A program made the position numbers and the translations under genes. Below are positions 41,973 to 45,327 of a stretch of 45,327 bases of DNA, in pieces. Source of the stretch: Robinsoniella sp. Lineage in GTDB: Bacteria; Bacillota; Clostridia; Lachnospirales; Lachnospiraceae. The number at the start of each line of letters is the position of its first letter. The first letter of the stretch is position 1. The stretch covers positions 1-45,327 of the forward strand of contig JAMPFB010000013.1 of assembly GCA_023664735.1 (NCBI GenBank), read 5' to 3'. A model generated the notes under the pieces. That model was not told where the DNA came from, made no database searches, and was given only the letters and a program-made list of their open reading frames with translations.

Positions 41973-42752
41973 ATGGCAATGGGAAAAGTGGAAATATGTG
42001 GCGTAAATACAGCAAAGCTTCCTCTTCTGAAAAATGAAGAAAAGGAAGCTTTATTTGCGAAAATAGGAGAGGGAGATACACAGGCAAGGGAGAAATATAT
42101 TGAAGGAAATTTAAGGCTTGTGCTTAGCATCATCAAACGTTTTTCCGGAAGCAATGAAAATGTGGATGATTTATTTCAGATAGGCTGCATTGGACTTATG
42201 AAAGCAATTGATAACTTTAATTCTGAACTTGGGGTAAAATTTTCCACTTATGCCGTACCTATGATTGTAGGAGAGATAAGAAGGTATTTGAGGGATAACA
42301 ACAGTATCAGGGTAAGTCGTTCCTTAAAGGACACAGCTTATAAGGCGATTTATACAAAGGAGGCAATGACGAAAAAGAATCTGGTAGAACCAACCATAGC
42401 GGAAATTGCAACGGAAATCGGCATTTCCAAGGAGGATATCGTATATGCCTTAGATGCCATTCAAAATCCCATGAGCCTTTATGAGCCTATTTATACGGAA
42501 GGGGGAGATACCCTTTACGTAATGGATCAAATCAGTGATAAGAAAAATAAGGAAGAATTGTGGGTAGAGCATATTTCCCTGTTTGAAGCCATGAAAAAGC
42601 TGAATGAAAGGGAATATGAAATTATTAGTATGCGTTTCTTTGAGGGAAAGACCCAGATTGAGGTGTCGGAAATCATTGGCATTTCTCAGGCGCAGGTAAG
42701 CCGTCTGGAAAAAAATGCCTTGAAGATTATGCGAAGCTATTTAGAGGGCTGA
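41973..42752 (+). CDS. sigG: Sporulation sigma factor G
   Basis: A 259-residue late forespore sigma factor. The N-terminus KVEICGVNTAKLPLL is diagnostic for sigma-G. Region 2 (NLRLVLSIIKRF, FQIGCIGLMKAIDNF, STYAVPMIVGEIRRYLRD) and region 4 (LNEREYEIISMRFFEGKTQIEVSEIIGISQAQVSRLEK) are intact. ATG 41973 is chosen since GGGAGG at 41957-41962 is too near the ATG at 41964. spoIIGA-sigE-sigG is the classic endospore-former order. I could not define the forespore promoter in the short gap after sigE. Confidence 0.95.
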   Translation: MAMGKVEICGVNTAKLPLLKNEEKEALFAKIGEGDTQAREKYIEGNLRLVLSIIKRFSGSNENVDDLFQIGCIGLMKAIDNFNSELGVKFSTYAVPMIVGEIRRYLRDNNSIRVSRSLKDTAYKAIYTKEAMTKKNLVEPTIAEIATEIGISKEDIVYALDAIQNPMSLYEPIYTEGGDTLYVMDQISDKKNKEELWVEHISLFEAMKKLNEREYEIISMRFFEGKTQIEVSEIIGISQAQVSRLEKNALKIMRSYLEG

Positions 42753-42755
42753 GCC

Positions 42756-44450
42756 TCAGTTTCTTCCCGTGTGAAGAAGAGAGGCAGAAGCACAGGTGAT
42801 GATAGAGGCAAAGAAAATGTTTAAAATGGAGGAAAGAAACAGAGTCATGCCAATATGGGAAAGCAGTACGCAGATAATCAGGGAAATAAGTAAGGGTATA
42901 AGCGCCAGCGATTTTAAAAATAGCTGAAATATGGCCTTTATGATTTCATTTAAGGAAATGGGAAGTGCCATTTCAATAAAAAAACCAGTTGAGGATGCCA
43001 TAAAGTCCAAGGACACAATGAATAAAACCCAGAAAAATACCATGTAAATATGTTCCCGGAAGGCAATCTGGGCAATCAACATACCCGGAAGCACATCAAG
43101 GAAGCATTGGCAGGAGCATCCGAGAAGAGAGTAAAATACTTTGCGGTAGGGGCTTTCCGGCACCAGAAATAAATAGTTGGCTTGCAGCTCCGTTTCCAGA
43201 GGGTTTCCAAAGTTCCGGAAAAAAACAAAAGCGGCTAATATGCAGCCTATAATAGTCATGCCGTGGCTGTGCATTTCCAAATGAAGCAGAGACACTGCAA
43301 CTATAATGGAGGAAATCAGATATATGGAGGAAATCAGATATAAAAGCGCAGCATTAGAAAAAATACCAAGCTTTGCAAAACGTTTCCAGTTATAAAGTAT
43401 TTTATCAAAAAATGCCTTTGCGCCTTCCCTGAAAAGAGGCTTCTCGGTGAAATCTTCCATGGTCTTTGTTTTTTTATGATGCTTTTTCCTGCTCATGCCA
43501 TTTTTGGCGGCTTCCAGTTTTTCTGTATTTGTCCATGCGCTGGTAAGGGCATCCTCATAAAAATCTGCTTTCATATTCCAAATCAGATAAGTAAAAAGAA
43601 TCAGTCCTACAAGAATCAGGCAAAGGAAGAAAACAGTCAGTCTGCCATTCTCATAAAGAATGCTGGAGGCAAAGCCAGTGAGCCATCCTACCATGGGAAC
43701 AGCAAAAAAGCCCTTGGAGCAAAATAGAAGAAGAGCTGTTTCATAGAAGCCTTTTCCTGAAATCCGCTGGACAATAATAAAAAGCAATAGCGGTACAAAA
43801 AGAAGGGCTATGGAAAAAGGCTTTACATAAGTACGAAGAGATAAATGGGTTGCTGTCAGAGTATAAGTGAAAATAGCAACCAGCTTATAAAATGCCAGAG
43901 CCAACAAGTAGCAAAGGAGTAGCAGAAGAACGGATGGAAGGCTCAATCCCAGATTGATGACCAGATTGGGAATCTGGAATACAAGATAAAGGGAGGCGGC
44001 AAATAACAGCCCCATTTGCAGCAGTATTTTAAATAATAGTACAGATTGAGGCTTTTTAGGGGCGGGAAAGAGCAGATTTACGTCCGGCATTAAGAAAATG
44101 CTGCTTCCCCCTTTATCGGCAGTAAAAATATGATAGACTGCGCCTAAATAAATAAGTCCGGCAATTACCAAAGTCAATACCTGAAAAAGCTGCTGCTTTT
44201 CACTGGGTGTCATTTCAACCACCGGTTCTTCGGAAGATTCTGTTTCTTCTATATAATTGTCATCATAAGTATCATCCGAATCTTCAATAACATCATTGCT
44301 TGCTAAAAAGGAAATCAGCCCTACGCTGCCGGCGCCTATCAAGACACCAAATAAGAGAAGGAAAGCAAAAAATACAGCAACCCATGTGTGAAACAGTTTT
44401 TTTATGGAGTTAATAAAGGTATGGGATACATAATAGAAAAATAAGCGCAT
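42756..44450 (-). CDS. ABC exporter membrane subunit
   Basis: A 564-residue polytopic protein with roughly 12 membrane helices and an acidic extracellular loop (YDDNYIEETESSEE) after the first helix. It has no ATPase motif. It starts one nucleotide after the stop of the ATPase gene (TGAcATG), with GGAG about 10 nt upstream; a start at 44480 would overlap the ATPase. The layout matches two-gene ABC exporters of Firmicutes. Substrate is unknown. It converges on sigG with only 3 nt between stops, and no clear terminator lies between them. Confidence 0.82.
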   Translation of the reverse strand: MRLFFYYVSHTFINSIKKLFHTWVAVFFAFLLLFGVLIGAGSVGLISFLASNDVIEDSDDTYDDNYIEETESSEEPVVEMTPSEKQQLFQVLTLVIAGLIYLGAVYHIFTADKGGSSIFLMPDVNLLFPAPKKPQSVLLFKILLQMGLLFAASLYLVFQIPNLVINLGLSLPSVLLLLLCYLLALAFYKLVAIFTYTLTATHLSLRTYVKPFSIALLFVPLLLFIIVQRISGKGFYETALLLFCSKGFFAVPMVGWLTGFASSILYENGRLTVFFLCLILVGLILFTYLIWNMKADFYEDALTSAWTNTEKLEAAKNGMSRKKHHKKTKTMEDFTEKPLFREGAKAFFDKILYNWKRFAKLGIFSNAALLYLISSIYLISSIIVAVSLLHLEMHSHGMTIIGCILAAFVFFRNFGNPLETELQANYLFLVPESPYRKVFYSLLGCSCQCFLDVLPGMLIAQIAFREHIYMVFFWVLFIVSLDFMASSTGFFIEMALPISLNEIIKAIFQLFLKSLALIPLLISLIICVLLSHIGMTLFLSSILNIFFASIITCASASLLHTGRN

Positions 44451-44451
44451 G

Positions 44452-45156
44452 TCAGGATAGCTCCTTTTCAGTTTTTTCAAAAAAGATATCTTCTAAGGTT
44501 TGTCCGGTTTGCAAAAGCTCTTCCTTTCGGATATGTGCGATTACCTGACCGGCTTTCATAATCAGAGTTTCATCCCATAGGCTGTCCACGCTGTCAATCA
44601 TATGGGTGCTGATTAGCAAAGAAACGCCTTCTTTGCGCTGTTCCTCAAAAAGAAGCTTTAATTCCTTGATGGCATGGGGATCTAAGCCAACCATTGGTTC
44701 GTCAAACAGTATAACTCGTGGCTTGGGAAGCAGGGCGCAGCAGATGCTCAGCTTTTGCAGCATGCCTTTGGAGAGCTCATCGCCAAATTTTGATTTTTTA
44801 TCCAAAAGCTCAAAGCGGGTCAAAAGTTCTTCTGCATATTCTTTATATTGTTTCAGACTATAGGCTCTTGCAATAAATTCCAAATGCTCAGCTACTGTCA
44901 GGTTAGGATATAAGGCAGGAAATTCCGGTACATAGCCTATAAGACGTTTTGCTTCCAGACTTTTATTTGGAAAATGATTTACCAGAATGGAACCTTCATA
45001 TTTTAAAAAGCCTGCTATCGATTTGATGGTAGTGCTTTTACCGGCGCCGTTAGGCCCAAGGAGTATAGTAATGCTTCCGTCAGGAAGAAGAAAACTGATA
45101 TCGGAATTGGCTGTTACCTTTCCGAATTTCTTTGTAAGGTGAGAAACTTCCAGCAT
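44452..45156 (-). CDS. ABC transporter ATP-binding subunit
   Basis: A 234-residue ATPase that powers the adjacent permease. It has Walker A GPNGAGKST, signature LSKGMLQKLS (close to LSGGQ), Walker B VILFDEPMVGLDP and the switch His in STHM. The start MLEVSHLTKKF at 45156 has GGAGG 7 nt upstream; the longer frame from 45186 has no ribosome site. Similar two-gene exporters handle lipids, peptides or antibiotics; I cannot tell which. Confidence 0.93.
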   Translation of the reverse strand: MLEVSHLTKKFGKVTANSDISFLLPDGSITILLGPNGAGKSTTIKSIAGFLKYEGSILVNHFPNKSLEAKRLIGYVPEFPALYPNLTVAEHLEFIARAYSLKQYKEYAEELLTRFELLDKKSKFGDELSKGMLQKLSICCALLPKPRVILFDEPMVGLDPHAIKELKLLFEEQRKEGVSLLISTHMIDSVDSLWDETLIMKAGQVIAHIRKEELLQTGQTLEDIFFEKTEKELS

Positions 45157-45172
45157 ATGAGAACCTCCATGT

Positions 45173-45218
45173 TGTATTATATACACAATACAGTAACACG
45201 ATATGGGTGGGATGTCAA
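45173..45218 (-). promoter_or_regulatory. Possible promoter/operator of the ABC operon
   Basis: On the minus strand, TTGACA (45218-45213) and TATAAT (45181-45176) are each perfect but are 31 nt apart, so they do not form one normal promoter. An inverted repeat TGTATT...AATACA (45173-45192) spans the TATAAT and resembles operators of GntR/YtrA-type repressors that often control such exporters. The regulator gene is not in the window. Confidence 0.35.
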
Positions 45219-45327
45219 GATAAGAGGGGGAATAGTTATGCGGTATTTTTGCATGAGTGGTAATAGTTTTTTAGGTAGTGGCTAAACGGACGCAACAGAG
45301 GGATGAGAGTGGATTGGCTTTTCGTGT
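45193..45327. other. Sequence end, no gene recognised
   Basis: About 135 nt upstream of the ABC operon. Apart from the TTGACA noted for the ABC promoter I see no ORF, RNA or repeat here. Confidence 0.4.

Overview
The window joins two very different pieces of DNA. Positions 1 to about 26,000 are the right-hand part of an AT-rich prophage. The rest is core chromosome of a spore-forming Clostridia bacterium, most like Lachnospiraceae. That placement rests on the dcw division cluster followed by spoIIGA-sigE-sigG, a multi-copy MraZ operator, a Spo0A-type promoter, strong AGGAGG ribosome binding sites and Gram-positive PBP sequences. The left end of the prophage lies outside the window.

Prophage, replication and transcription block (39-9086): a CHC2/TOPRIM primase, a full-length ClpX that keeps its ClpP-docking IGF loop, a single-chain type IIB topoisomerase (GHKL ATPase fused to a Spo11/TopVIA-like half, Topo VIII/Mini-A type), an unknown protein, and a 1029-residue protein with the signature motifs of the YonO/QDE-1 family of single-chain RNA polymerases (DxDGD, QIR...KG, YQ..QTL, DYPKT). 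The element therefore carries its own transcription, topology and proteolysis-adaptor enzymes.

Prophage, middle block (9087-11069): two tiny helix-turn-helix proteins of one family flank about 450 nt with no good ORF but many perfect or compensated hairpins, a strong candidate for a large structured RNA. After the second HTH gene, a near-consensus sigma-A promoter starts transcription at the base of a 16-bp helix, a second candidate RNA. A second extended -10 promoter precedes a small zinc-ribbon protein.

Prophage, tail and recombination block (11164-25950): a 2821-residue tape measure protein, a small protein, a 1298-residue tail protein ending in an S74 self-cleaving chaperone, a coiled-coil protein, a 21-codon micro-ORF, and a Tn916-type excisionase and integrase. 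Most starts here sit just downstream of an intrinsic-terminator-like hairpin ending in TTTTAT. No capsid, portal, terminase or lysis gene is in the window. The element is inserted immediately upstream of ychF.

Chromosome (26,027-45,327): ychF-lgt; then mraZ (four AAGTGGT operators), rsmH, ftsL, two class B PBPs, mraY, ftsW, murA, ftsQ/divIB and ftsZ (own promoter). The mur ligase genes, murG and ftsA are absent from the cluster. spoIIGA, which probably starts at an ATT codon, sigE and sigG follow. A convergent ABC exporter pair closes the window.
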